Assembly: GCF_003958645.1 (NCBI RefSeq)
Contig: NZ_RXLO01000017.1
Location: 1 to 64,000 of the forward strand
Direction: 5' to 3'
Length of the DNA stretch: 64,000 bases
DNA from: Chitinophaga rhizosphaerae
GTDB taxonomy: Bacteria > Bacteroidota > Bacteroidia > Chitinophagales > Chitinophagaceae
Part shown: piece after piece, positions 18,240 through 27,287 of the stretch
Numbering within the stretch: the stretch's first letter is position 1
How the letters are laid out: each line of letters opens with the position of its first letter
Translations under genes and position numbers: made by a program
Notes under the pieces: model-generated
The model's input: the letters and a program-made list of their open reading frames with translations, nothing else
Told to the model about the DNA's origin: nothing
Database searches by the model: none

Positions 18240-19535
18240 CTAGGGTTGTAATGGCATATCGCCGACGATGAAGCAGCTTCCGCAAACGAGGATCATGTCG
18301 TTGGCGCCGGCAGCGGCCCTGGCGGCGGCGTACGCTTCGGGGACCCCGGTGTATGCATTGCCCTGTAGTCCTTCCTGGCTGGCCATTTCCAGTAATTCTT
18401 TTTCGTCGAGTGCCCGGGGGATCTGGGCGCGGGTGAAGTAATACATCGCGTCTTGCGGGAATAATCGCAATGCGGCGGGCACGTCTTTGTCTTTCACGAA
18501 ACCCGTCACGATATGTAACTTTTCGAATTTGACGAGGGCAAGCTGTTCTAGGATAGCGCGAATGCCGGCTTCGTTATGGCCCACATCCAGCACCGTGTAG
18601 GGTTGCCGGCCGATCACTTCCCATCTTCCACCCAAACCGGTCAGCCGTTTTACATTTGCCAATCCCTTTTCCACGGCTTCCTGCGTGAGCTGGTAACCTT
18701 CCTGCCGGAGGATGCTCACGCCGGCCAGCACGCCCAGGAGGTTTTTTTCCTGGTAATGTCCCGGAAGATCGAGGCGATAGGTGGATGCAGGCTCCCCTGG
18801 ACCGGAAGCCACGGTAACGGTCAGTGTTTCGGGGCCCGGCTCGCTTTTGATAATGGTGTATTGCTTGTCGGCAAATAGGATCGGGGCGTTGTGGAGATCG
18901 GCCATTTCGCGGAAAACACCCTCGGGCCCGGCCTGCGTTTCGCTGATCACCACCGGCGTATCCGGTTTGATGATCCCGGCTTTTTCCCGGGCAATCAGTT
19001 CCGGCGTGTTACCGAGGATGTGGGTATGGTCGAGGCTGATGTTGGTAATGATGGAAAGGAGGGGGGAGATGATATTGGTGCTATCTAACCGCCCGCCCAG
19101 CCCGGTTTCGATGATGGCGATATCTACGCCTTCATCCGCGAACCACTGGAACGCCATGGCCACGGTCACTTCGAAGAACGACGGGTCGATGGTTTCGATA
19201 TGCTGTTTGATGGCTTCGGTGAAAGTAACCACCCGTTCCCCGGGGATCATTTCGCCGTTGATGCGGATGCGCTCCCGGAAATCGTGCAGGTGCGGGGATG
19301 TGTACAGGCCCGTTTTGTACCCGGCCGACTGGAAGATGGCACTGAGCATGTGGCTGGTAGACCCTTTCCCGTTGGTGCCCGCGATGTGGACAGCAGGGAA
19401 TTTTGCTTCGGGGTGGCCGAGCACGCCGCAGAGCAGGCGGATGTTGAGCAGGTCGTTTTTCAGCGCGGAAGCTCCCAGCTTGCTGAACATCGGGAGCCGG
19501 CTGTACAAGTAATCGATCGTTTGCTGATAGTTCAT
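18240..19535 (-). CDS. folC: bifunctional folylpolyglutamate synthase / dihydrofolate synthase
   Basis: From the ATG at 19535 the protein is 431 aa. Motifs in order: HIAGTNGKGSTSHML (P-loop), TSPHLHDFRERI, ETGLGGRLDSTNI, SLDHTHILGNT with REKAGIIK, and VLDVGHNEAGI. It adds glutamate to dihydropteroate or folates. The start chosen places MNYQQTIDYLYSRLPMF at the N-terminus, as usual in the family; the frame is open up to 19598, overlapping the upstream gene. It follows the DUF5723 gene on the same strand. Confidence 0.94.
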   Translation of the reverse strand: MNYQQTIDYLYSRLPMFSKLGASALKNDLLNIRLLCGVLGHPEAKFPAVHIAGTNGKGSTSHMLSAIFQSAGYKTGLYTSPHLHDFRERIRINGEMIPGERVVTFTEAIKQHIETIDPSFFEVTVAMAFQWFADEGVDIAIIETGLGGRLDSTNIISPLLSIITNISLDHTHILGNTPELIAREKAGIIKPDTPVVISETQAGPEGVFREMADLHNAPILFADKQYTIIKSEPGPETLTVTVASGPGEPASTYRLDLPGHYQEKNLLGVLAGVSILRQEGYQLTQEAVEKGLANVKRLTGLGGRWEVIGRQPYTVLDVGHNEAGIRAILEQLALVKFEKLHIVTGFVKDKDVPAALRLFPQDAMYYFTRAQIPRALDEKELLEMASQEGLQGNAYTGVPEAYAAARAAAGANDMILVCGSCFIVGDMPLQP

Positions 19536-19545
19536 GGATACCTCG

Positions 19546-21033
19546 CTAAATAGTGGGGCAGCCCGTGTTGTGCCGGCGTTTGCGGTACGTTCCGTCACTG
19601 CCCTTGTCCCACGACCATTTACCGAAACGGATGGGAACTATGCGCAAAGCTACGAATACATCCGCATGATTGATCATCCGGCGGCCGAGGGTGGATAAGA
19701 TGGAGGCAGACCCGATCACCAGGGGCCCCGCGCGCAGGGCAAAACCCGCATCCGCCTGTCCGTACCGGTTCACGGAAACAGGGAGGTAAACACCCAGGTT
19801 GCGGAGCTCGTACCGTGGCGTGACGGTCAGCTGCGTGAGAGCGCTCGTCTTGTTATCGTCTTTCTCCCCGCTGTTCAGGGCCAGGGTGGCGCTCGCGCTC
19901 AGGAAAAACCTGCCGTTCAGGTTGTAGTCGCCGAACAGGTTGAGCGAAGTGGGGAGGTTCATGTAATACGTTTCTTCGTTTTCCATGGGCGTAAACATCG
20001 TGGCGAGGCGCGTCGCATATCGCCGCATACTTTCGCCCCGCTGCTTGTTCAGCGAGCGGACGATCACATTGTTCGCCGTCATGTCCAGGTTGGCCGAAGC
20101 CATCGCTTTTCTATATTTGATACCGCCGATGTCTACGATAGACACGCCGAACCGGGCTTTCCAGGTATCCGCGTCGGGGTTCCAATCCGGCCCGCCTTCG
20201 TGCATACTTCCAAATCCGTCGTTATCCGGCCGCCATTCGTACACCACCCCGATATCCGCCCCGATGCCGGGATTCTGGAAGGGTTTGTAGTAAGACGACC
20301 AGCTATCGTTGTTCGTATACTCATCCATCTCCTCGTTATAGGCGTAATACACTTTTGCGCTGTTGATGTCGGCCAGTTCCGTGGTATTGAAGGTGAACGA
20401 GGCATCGCGGATTACGGTGTAGGCAGCTGCCTGTCCACCGAGGTATTTCAGCGTGATCCCCGCTTTCCAGCGGTGGTCGCCTTCGTCTTTGATAACGCGG
20501 GAATAGCTGAACCCGAATTCGTTCCAGGCATGACCGTTGCCCGCCGCGAATTTGGCGGCGAAGTTACGGTTGGTGAATCGGGGATTGGGATAGTTGAGCG
20601 CAAAGAAATTAGCGATGTCGGTTTCCACGCCGCCGGCATTGGCCGATCCGCGTACGCGCCAGGTGAAGGCGACGGACTGTTTTTCGTCGATCGAAAACAG
20701 GACGGACGGCAGCATGATTTCCCCGCTGCCCCAACCGTATTGCCGGCGGGTGGCGTTGGTGTCGGGGATATAGTCGACGTTCCGCACCAGCTTTTCCTGC
20801 CTGGAGAAAAGGGAGGATTTAACGAAGGAATAATAGGTATTGCCCGCCTTTACATCCGCCCCAACGATATTCACGTCCCACCTGTACCGCGATCCGGCAC
20901 CGAGGGCCGGGTTGAACGGGATGGCGTGAATGCCTGCGTACTGGCTCGTATGATAGCCGGTAAATACCTGTGCCTGCGCTGAAATTGCGGTCAGCAGGCA
21001 CAAAGCGAGATATCCGAGACGTGATTTGCCCAT
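19546..21033 (-). CDS. DUF5723 family outer-membrane protein
   Basis: The protein is about 495 aa with a signal peptide (GYLALCLLTAISAQA). The mature start (SQYAGIHAIPFNPALGA) and alternating beta-strand pattern match DUF5723, a Bacteroidota family thought to form an outer-membrane barrel. Function is unknown. It lies 10 bp upstream of folC on the same strand, but no functional link is evident. Confidence 0.8.
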   Translation of the reverse strand: MGKSRLGYLALCLLTAISAQAQVFTGYHTSQYAGIHAIPFNPALGAGSRYRWDVNIVGADVKAGNTYYSFVKSSLFSRQEKLVRNVDYIPDTNATRRQYGWGSGEIMLPSVLFSIDEKQSVAFTWRVRGSANAGGVETDIANFFALNYPNPRFTNRNFAAKFAAGNGHAWNEFGFSYSRVIKDEGDHRWKAGITLKYLGGQAAAYTVIRDASFTFNTTELADINSAKVYYAYNEEMDEYTNNDSWSSYYKPFQNPGIGADIGVVYEWRPDNDGFGSMHEGGPDWNPDADTWKARFGVSIVDIGGIKYRKAMASANLDMTANNVIVRSLNKQRGESMRRYATRLATMFTPMENEETYYMNLPTSLNLFGDYNLNGRFFLSASATLALNSGEKDDNKTSALTQLTVTPRYELRNLGVYLPVSVNRYGQADAGFALRAGPLVIGSASILSTLGRRMINHADVFVALRIVPIRFGKWSWDKGSDGTYRKRRHNTGCPTI

Positions 21034-21315
21034 AGAATAGTACAAGGTATAGGTAATAACGTGAAAATCCGAAGGATATTACCGTACTGCCGTTCCTGCG
21101 GCCTGAATCAGAAGAGGGTAGCGCCGGACTGATCTTCGGGAGCATCCTCGTGTTGTATCCGCCTCCGCAGGTTGAAAGGCCGGCAAATACAGCCCTGGTT
21201 TGTTTACTTGTGGTCTGAAGACTGGCTCGTTTCGCATCGGACGGTTCGTTGGCCTGCGGCAAGTGGTTTACCCGGTATAATGTATGAAAATCCGGTAAAA
21301 CCCACCTTACCGTAT

Positions 21316-22209
21316 TTACTGCGGTTTGAAGTAGAACCGGATGGTGCCGAATTGTTCCTCGGGGGCGTCCTGGCTTGCGTTGTATTTGATGCGCATGGCA
21401 GCTTCCCGTGCGATGCGGACGGCGGCGGAATTATTGATGGTAGAACCGCGGAGGCTGTGCGTGGCGCTCACCACGTTACCATTACGGTCTACTTTAATGT
21501 TAATGGCTACGTAACCGGTTTCGTTGCCATCCCACTCTACAGACGGGCGGCCTACGAGGCTGCGGCCGCTGAGCCGGAAGTCTGACGCACCGCGGCCTGC
21601 GCCGGGCGTGCCGGTATAAGCGCCGCCATTGGGGCTGCCGCCGATAACGCCGCGGTCTCCGGGCTTGCCGGTATTGCCTTCGCCGGTGGAGTTATTGGAG
21701 CCGTCGGCCCCGTTGCCGCTGTTGGCCGAACTCCCTGTTCCGCCGGTGAAAACGGCTTTGGGTTTCGGTTTCGGGGCAGGGGGGACAGGTGCGGGAGGCG
21801 CTTCTGCTTTTGGCTTGGGCGCTTTTACCGGCTTGGGCTCGAGTGTTTTTGCGATTTCCTTGGGTTTGACGTTGACGGGCTTCACCGGCTGTTTAATCAC
21901 TTCCGGCGCCTCGGCCTCGTCGGACGTGGCGAGTTCCTGCGAATTGCTGTTGTCGGCTTTGGAAGCGGCGGCAGGTTGCGGCACGGAAGGTTCCGGCTGG
22001 GCGGCCGCGGGCGGATTGGGGTTGAGCGGCTGCTCGTCGCCCATACCGTTGTCGGACGTGCCCAGGTTCACTTCGATACCCATGTCCTGGTCGGGCAGGG
22101 GCGGCGGCACGTCGAGGCTCACCATCACCAGTGCTACTAACAGCAAGGCATGTACGCCGATCGTGATGCCGGCGGCTTTTATATTCTTGGATTTATTTTG
22201 CGCTGTCAT
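21316..22209 (-). CDS. TonB-like energy transducer protein
   Basis: The protein is 297 aa: a short cytoplasmic start, one transmembrane helix (AAGITIGVHALLLVALVMVS, about residues 11-31), a long Pro/Lys/Ala-rich periplasmic stretch (for example KPVNVKPKEIAKTLEPKPVK), a Gly/Ser/Asn-rich linker, and a C-terminal TonB-like domain (GYVAINIKVDRNGNVVSA). Such proteins link an inner-membrane ExbBD motor to outer-membrane receptors, or act in envelope organisation. No exbB or exbD is adjacent. It starts 144 bp from the divergent MFS gene. Confidence 0.85.
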   Translation of the reverse strand: MTAQNKSKNIKAAGITIGVHALLLVALVMVSLDVPPPLPDQDMGIEVNLGTSDNGMGDEQPLNPNPPAAAQPEPSVPQPAAASKADNSNSQELATSDEAEAPEVIKQPVKPVNVKPKEIAKTLEPKPVKAPKPKAEAPPAPVPPAPKPKPKAVFTGGTGSSANSGNGADGSNNSTGEGNTGKPGDRGVIGGSPNGGAYTGTPGAGRGASDFRLSGRSLVGRPSVEWDGNETGYVAINIKVDRNGNVVSATHSLRGSTINNSAAVRIAREAAMRIKYNASQDAPEEQFGTIRFYFKPQ

Positions 22210-22353
22210 CGTGTTCCAAAGTTAATATTTTTTTTCCGGTGGAAGGAATGCCCCCGTTTCCGGCAGCAAATACCCTGCCGCGCCTGTCATTTACAAATGC
22301 GGTTTGTCATTTCCGGACAGGTAAATGTAAGTAAGCGGTGTAATTTGCGGTAC

Positions 22354-23622
22354 ATGATGTTCGACAAGACAATTTCCTTGTACAGAAGCGCCTACGGCGG
22401 TATTCCGCGGAAGGTCTGGCTGCTGGCGACCGTGCTGCTGATCAACCGCGCCGGCGCCATGGTGATCCCTTTCCTGACGCTGTACCTCACCACCCAGCTT
22501 CATTTTTCGCTGGAGCAGGCGGGTATTGTGATGACGGTCTATGGCATCGGCTCGATCCTCGGCTCGCTGCTGGGCGGTAAACTGACGGATACTATCGGTT
22601 TTCACCCGGTGCAGTTCTGGAGCCTGGCGATGCACGGCGTGATGTTCGTGGTGCTTTCGCGCATGGATACCTTTCCGCAGTTCGCCGTAACGGTATTCGT
22701 GCTCGGGATGGTGGGCGATGCTTTCCGCCCGGCCAACTTCGCGGCCGTAGCGCATTACAGCGATGCCACCACGCGCCTGCGCTCCTATTCCCTGCTTCGC
22801 CTGGCTTCGAACCTGGGCTGGGCGGTAGGGCCCGCGGTAGGCGGGGTGCTGGCCACCATCAGCTATAACATGCTCTTCTTCGCCGACGCATTTTCCTGCC
22901 TGTCGGCGGCCCTTTTGCTGAAATTGTTCCTCCGTCCCGGGAAAACAGCGGAAAATATCGTGCATACGGCACCCGCCGGCGAAGCCAATATGTCTGCCTG
23001 GCGCGATAAACGCTATCTATTCTTTATCCTCCTCGTCACGTTCAACGCCATCTGCCTGTTCCAGATGTTCAACATCGTTCCGGTGTACCTCAAAACCGTG
23101 GTCCACATGAATGAGAGCATGATCGGCCTGGCGATTTCGACCAACGGCGTCCTGATCGCACTGATCGAAATGATCCTCGTGTTCAAGCTGGAAAACCGCC
23201 GGCCCAACGAGTACTATATCTGCATCGGCGCCCTCCTTATGGGACTGGCGTACGTGATCTTCAATTTCATGCCGCCCGTGGCGGCAGTGGCCTATCTCCA
23301 TATCGTGCTGTTCTCGGCTGCAGAAATGATGACCCTGCCGTTCATGAACAATTTCTGGATCAACCGCGCCCAGGCCCACAACCGGGGCCAGTATGCGGGC
23401 CTTTACACCGTCGCGTTTTCCTGCGCCACGATCCTGGCGCCCACATTAGGCGCTTTCGGCGTGGAACATTTCGGGTTCCGCGACTGGTGGTGGGCGGTAG
23501 GCGGCATCAGCCTGCTCACTTTCTTCGGGTTCCGCTGGATGCTGAAAAATACATCCACCCCTCCCGCAGCATCCGCGCCCACGCCCGAACCAAGCCCCGC
23601 GCCGGAAGCCGCGGTGGCGTAA
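22354..23622 (+). CDS. MFS transporter
   Basis: From the ATG at 22354 the protein is 422 aa with about 12 hydrophobic segments. The signature-like GGKLTDTIGFHPVQ between helices 2 and 3, and a symmetric second half, mark the major facilitator superfamily; it resembles drug/H+ antiporters of the MdtG/YfcJ kind. The C-terminus ends in a Pro/Ala-rich tail (PPAASAPTPEPSPAPEAAVA). An ATG at 22357 is equally possible. The frame is open upstream to 22150 but overlaps the divergent TonB-like gene. Substrate unknown. Confidence 0.9.
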   Translation: MMFDKTISLYRSAYGGIPRKVWLLATVLLINRAGAMVIPFLTLYLTTQLHFSLEQAGIVMTVYGIGSILGSLLGGKLTDTIGFHPVQFWSLAMHGVMFVVLSRMDTFPQFAVTVFVLGMVGDAFRPANFAAVAHYSDATTRLRSYSLLRLASNLGWAVGPAVGGVLATISYNMLFFADAFSCLSAALLLKLFLRPGKTAENIVHTAPAGEANMSAWRDKRYLFFILLVTFNAICLFQMFNIVPVYLKTVVHMNESMIGLAISTNGVLIALIEMILVFKLENRRPNEYYICIGALLMGLAYVIFNFMPPVAAVAYLHIVLFSAAEMMTLPFMNNFWINRAQAHNRGQYAGLYTVAFSCATILAPTLGAFGVEHFGFRDWWWAVGGISLLTFFGFRWMLKNTSTPPAASAPTPEPSPAPEAAVA

Positions 23623-23694
23623 TCGGACGCGTTTGCGGAACCTAGATTCCTCATCCACCGGAAAAAACACCCGACAATACTTCGTTCGAAAAAC

Positions 23695-23727
23695 AAAAAG
23701 CCCTCATCCAGCGATGAGGGCTTTTTC
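23695..23727. terminator. bidirectional terminator between MFS and radical SAM genes
   Basis: A perfect stem (AAAAAGCCCTCAT and its complement) lies between two convergent genes, with A-rich and T-rich flanks serving both strands. Confidence 0.9.
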
Positions 23728-23745
23728 AAAATATTATCTTAAAAA

Positions 23746-25041
23746 CTACAAATGCGCGAAATCCGCCTCGTAGTTGCCTTTGATACGTTCCATCGGCGGA
23801 TTGTAATACCCGAATTTCAGATCGGGGAATTCTTCGCGGATGAGCTCCATCAACTGTTTCACGCCCAATAATTCACCGGTTTCCACCACGCCGATCTTGC
23901 CCAGGTACCAGTCCGGATCGATGTTGAAATTCCGCCACTGGATCATGTTCAGGCCGGTTTCACGGATCACCGTGCGAAGTGCTTCATATTCCTCCACCGT
24001 GTCGGTCATGCCCGGGAAAACGAAATAGTTGATAGACGCCCATCCACCATGCTCCCGCACCACTTTTATGCTTTCGATGATGTCGGAGAACTGGTAGTTG
24101 TTGGGCCGGTAATACGGTGTATAAATCTGCTCCCGAACGGAGTTGAGGCTCACGCGGATGCTGTTCAGGCCCGCCTTGCAGAGCTCGCGCACCGCATTGG
24201 GCTTGCTGCCGTTCGTATTAATATTGATGCTGCCCTTGCCGGTATGCTTGCGGATCTCGAGTATCGATTCGCGGATGGTTTCCCACATGAGCAACGGCTC
24301 GCCTTCACATCCCTGACCAAAGCTCACGATAGGGTACGGCGCCGATTCCAGGTGCGGAACGGTAAATTCCACGATCTCCTGGGCCGTCGGCTTGAACGTA
24401 AGACGGTCTTGCGTGGAAACGATCGTCTCTTCTTCAGGCTGGAAAGAAATACAGCCGATGCAATTGGCGTTGCAGGCGGGGGAAGAAGGGATGGGGCATT
24501 CCCAGCGGCCCATGAAATAGTTACGGGCGGCCGGACAATGGTACGTCAGCGCGCAATTATTGGCCAGGTGCTGCACCAGCCGGTTGTGCGGGTAAGCGGC
24601 CAGCATGTCGGTCACGCCGGATTTCACGGATTGATCGTCGAACCCTGCGCATTCCTGCCGGATGTCCTGCTCGATGCGCACGGCCGGCACATAGAATTTA
24701 TCGTCATGCCAACCCGCAGCCGTGTAGCAGAACAGGGGAAGGGTAGGTGCGTCCGGTAAGGTTTCGTATGCCGCGAGGTATAGCCCGGTATGCGCGGGCG
24801 GGATGAAAGCCGCAACGGCCCATCCTTTCTCGCAAAGGCGCATTTCGCCGGTCTGCACGTCGATCCCGATGCCTCTGCGGCCGGGCAGTTCGTACAGGTT
24901 GCCTCCTTCGGGAAGCTCGATCCATTCATCTTCAGGGATGGGAAATGCATCCCACCCGGCACGGCCCACCACATACAGCGAGGTATCCTCGAAGATGTTG
25001 CCCTTGCCGTCGGAGTACATTATATAAGGAGAAACGTTCAT
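23746..25041 (-). CDS. radical SAM protein
   Basis: The protein is 431 aa. The 4Fe-4S cluster motif is ACNANCIGCISF (CxxxCxxC), near residue 190, in the context of a long N-terminal region of unknown fold. Further radical SAM features are FGQGCEGEPLL and INTNGSKP. A target is not evident. The start overlaps the stop of the upstream membrane-protein gene by 4 bp, which in turn overlaps an arginase-family gene, so the three form an operon. The protein may be a Bacteroidota-specific enzyme; its substrate is unknown. Confidence 0.9.
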   Translation of the reverse strand: MNVSPYIMYSDGKGNIFEDTSLYVVGRAGWDAFPIPEDEWIELPEGGNLYELPGRRGIGIDVQTGEMRLCEKGWAVAAFIPPAHTGLYLAAYETLPDAPTLPLFCYTAAGWHDDKFYVPAVRIEQDIRQECAGFDDQSVKSGVTDMLAAYPHNRLVQHLANNCALTYHCPAARNYFMGRWECPIPSSPACNANCIGCISFQPEEETIVSTQDRLTFKPTAQEIVEFTVPHLESAPYPIVSFGQGCEGEPLLMWETIRESILEIRKHTGKGSININTNGSKPNAVRELCKAGLNSIRVSLNSVREQIYTPYYRPNNYQFSDIIESIKVVREHGGWASINYFVFPGMTDTVEEYEALRTVIRETGLNMIQWRNFNIDPDWYLGKIGVVETGELLGVKQLMELIREEFPDLKFGYYNPPMERIKGNYEADFAHL

Positions 25042-25625
25042 GTTAGCCTGGATTGAAAATAAGCATTGATCTCCGCCGTTTGCGCGGGGGAATATTCGTC
25101 GAGCACTTCGAGCTGGAGCACTTTGTTGGTGCGGAAATCCAGCGTCAGGAGGTCGTTCCGCAAAATTACGTTATTCATCTCGTTCCACCGGTAATGCTTC
25201 TCCCCGAACACGGTGGGGAGGGAAATGCCGCCATCCTCGATCCGCGCGTACGCCGGCTGCATGATGCGGTATTCCGCATAGCCGGTATATGCCACGCCGA
25301 GCCCCGCCAGCAGCAGGGTGCCGCCGATAATGGGCTGCATGTGCGACAAAAAGAAAAGGCTTCCCGACAAAAGCGTGAACACCTGCAAGAGCCGCAATAC
25401 GGAATTGGTTTCGGACATTTTCCGCATTGTCCGCATCATGAACGGGAAAGCCAGGCTGGCCGTACCGAGCGCGATGAACAGCAGGGCCATCAGCCAGTTG
25501 GGATGCTCCATTTTGTACACGCCGATGAGGTTGAACAGGAAAAGTATCCCGATCATGCCATGCATTACAGGCTGCATGCGCAGCTTGGTGATGGCGTTTG
25601 GATGTAGGACGCGGAACTTATGCAT
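25038..25625 (-). CDS. membrane protein of unknown function
   Basis: The protein is 195 aa with about four transmembrane segments in the first 125 residues (for example MIGILFLFNLIGVY, LMALLFIALGTASLAF and GGTLLLAGLGVAY) and a soluble C-terminal part of about 70 residues that could be a PH-like domain (YRWNEMNNVILRNDLLTLDF). It overlaps the arginase-family gene by 8 bp and the radical SAM gene by 4 bp, so all three are translated together. I do not recognise the family. Confidence 0.75.
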   Translation of the reverse strand: MHKFRVLHPNAITKLRMQPVMHGMIGILFLFNLIGVYKMEHPNWLMALLFIALGTASLAFPFMMRTMRKMSETNSVLRLLQVFTLLSGSLFFLSHMQPIIGGTLLLAGLGVAYTGYAEYRIMQPAYARIEDGGISLPTVFGEKHYRWNEMNNVILRNDLLTLDFRTNKVLQLEVLDEYSPAQTAEINAYFQSRLT

Positions 25626-26664
25626 TGGATTTCACCATCAGGTTACACAATTTGAACAGGATGCGGGCACCCACATTGGCGTCCCACTCATCGAGCCCGG
25701 CGCTTACCTCAACCAGGTCGAACCCGATGAGGGTACGCCCGCTCTCGATCACGCGGCGGAAGAGGTAATACACCTGTTGGGCTTCGAGGCCTCCCGGCAC
25801 GGGGGTCCCGGTGTGGGGACAAAGCTTCGGGTCCAGCCCGTCGATATCGAAACTGATATGCACTTGCTGCGGGAGCCGGGAAATAATGTCGTCACAGATG
25901 CTTTTCCACGTTTCGCCTTCGTACATGCGCTCTTTCATGTCCTGGTCGAGGAACGCCGTAATGCGCCCGCCGCTGTTGCGGATGAGGTTGATCTCGCTGT
26001 CGCAGAAGTCGCGCAGGCCTACCTGGACGAGTTTCTTGAGCTGGGGCACTTCCTGCAGCGCGTTATACATGATAGATGCGTGGGAATATTTGAAGCCTTC
26101 GTAGCAGTCGCGCAGATCGGCATGCGCATCGATCTGCAGGATGCCGAAATCGCCTTTGTGCTCGCCCATGGCGCGGAAGAAGCCGAGCGGGGTGGAGTGG
26201 TCGCCACCTACCAGGCCTACGAGTTTCCCTTTGGCCAGGAGGCTTTTGGTCTGGTCGTAGACCCAGGCGTTCATTTTACAGGCGCCTTTGTTGACGTCGT
26301 CTACCGAGCGGAGCATGAAGTCGTTTTCACTGATATCTCCGCCTTCGGCGAGGAATTTCAGGTACAGCTCGGCTTCCTTGCGGAGGTAATCGCTCCGGAG
26401 GAGGAGCTGGCGGTCCTGCTCCTTCATGTAGAAACCCTGTTTCCAGCCCTCGGTGCCGGTGTCAGAATCGTAGAGGTCTACCTGCAGGGAGGCTTTGTAA
26501 ATGTGTTCCGGGCCACGGGCTGTACCGTTGTTATAAGACACCGTCACTTCCCAGGGCACGGGCAAAAGTACCAGCCGTGCATCGTCTTCCCCGAAAGGCA
26601 GTCCGAAAATGTTGTTGGACAGCAGGCCGGGGGAGTTGGGATCGAATTTCGATAGATCAGCCAT
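25618..26664 (-). CDS. arginase/agmatinase/formiminoglutamase family hydrolase
   Basis: The protein is 348 aa. The binuclear manganese ligands are visible: GLVGGDHSTPLG, QIDAHADLRDCYEG and SFDIDGLDPKLCPHTG. These define the ureohydrolase superfamily, which cleaves a guanidino, agmatine or formimino group. Sequence alone cannot choose between arginase, agmatinase and formiminoglutamase. It is the first gene of an operon with a membrane protein and a radical SAM protein. Confidence 0.92.
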   Translation of the reverse strand: MADLSKFDPNSPGLLSNNIFGLPFGEDDARLVLLPVPWEVTVSYNNGTARGPEHIYKASLQVDLYDSDTGTEGWKQGFYMKEQDRQLLLRSDYLRKEAELYLKFLAEGGDISENDFMLRSVDDVNKGACKMNAWVYDQTKSLLAKGKLVGLVGGDHSTPLGFFRAMGEHKGDFGILQIDAHADLRDCYEGFKYSHASIMYNALQEVPQLKKLVQVGLRDFCDSEINLIRNSGGRITAFLDQDMKERMYEGETWKSICDDIISRLPQQVHISFDIDGLDPKLCPHTGTPVPGGLEAQQVYYLFRRVIESGRTLIGFDLVEVSAGLDEWDANVGARILFKLCNLMVKSNA

Positions 26665-26798
26665 GATGAATCAATACTTAGCTTATTTCCGCGCAAAGGT
26701 ACAGGTAAAAATTGGTTCCGGGAGGGGGAAACCTGACGAATATCAGCCCCCGGGAACGGGTTTTTTGGCTACCTTTGGTCTCGATTAATCTGCTAAGG

Positions 26799-27200
26799 AT
26801 GAAGAAGACAAGTATTATTCTGCTCGTAGTAATAGCGGTTTGCGTGGCCGGCATGGTCATGATGGTGGGTGATTTCAGCACCTACGAAACATTCGCTACC
26901 GCCCGGAAGAAGGAAGGAAAGGAGATTCACGTGATCGGCGCTTTAGACAGTACAAAGGCCGTGGTGTACGATCCCGCCCGGGATGCCAACTACTTCAGCT
27001 TCCATATGAAAGACAAAAGCGGCGAAATCAGCCGTGTCGTGTTCTACGGTACCCGGCCCACCGACTTCGAGAAATCCACCGAGCTGGTACTTACCGGCAA
27101 AATGGTCGGCACCGAGTTCCATTGCAGCAAGATACTTATGAAATGCCCGTCGAAATATAAAGACGAGCAGCAGGCCTTCAGCGCGCAGCGCAAAGGATAA
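26799..27200 (+). CDS. ccmE: cytochrome c maturation protein CcmE (Cys type)
   Basis: From the ATG at 26799 the protein is 133 aa: an N-terminal membrane anchor (SIILLVVIAVCVAGMVMMV) and an OB-fold domain. CcmE carries heme to apocytochrome c. In most bacteria the heme ligand is a histidine in an HxxxY motif; here the corresponding segment reads MKCPSKYKD, so a CxxxY version is present. It lies 87 bp upstream of a CcmF-like gene and the two are probably co-transcribed. Extending the start to 26712 would add residues before the membrane anchor, so I rejected it. Confidence 0.9.
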   Translation: MKKTSIILLVVIAVCVAGMVMMVGDFSTYETFATARKKEGKEIHVIGALDSTKAVVYDPARDANYFSFHMKDKSGEISRVVFYGTRPTDFEKSTELVLTGKMVGTEFHCSKILMKCPSKYKDEQQAFSAQRKG

Positions 27201-27287
27201 GGAAGATATTAAACAATAACTGTATATCGTCGTCTTTCAGCGCCATGCCAACGGGCGACGGAATCCTCACAACTTACGGAGCAACCA

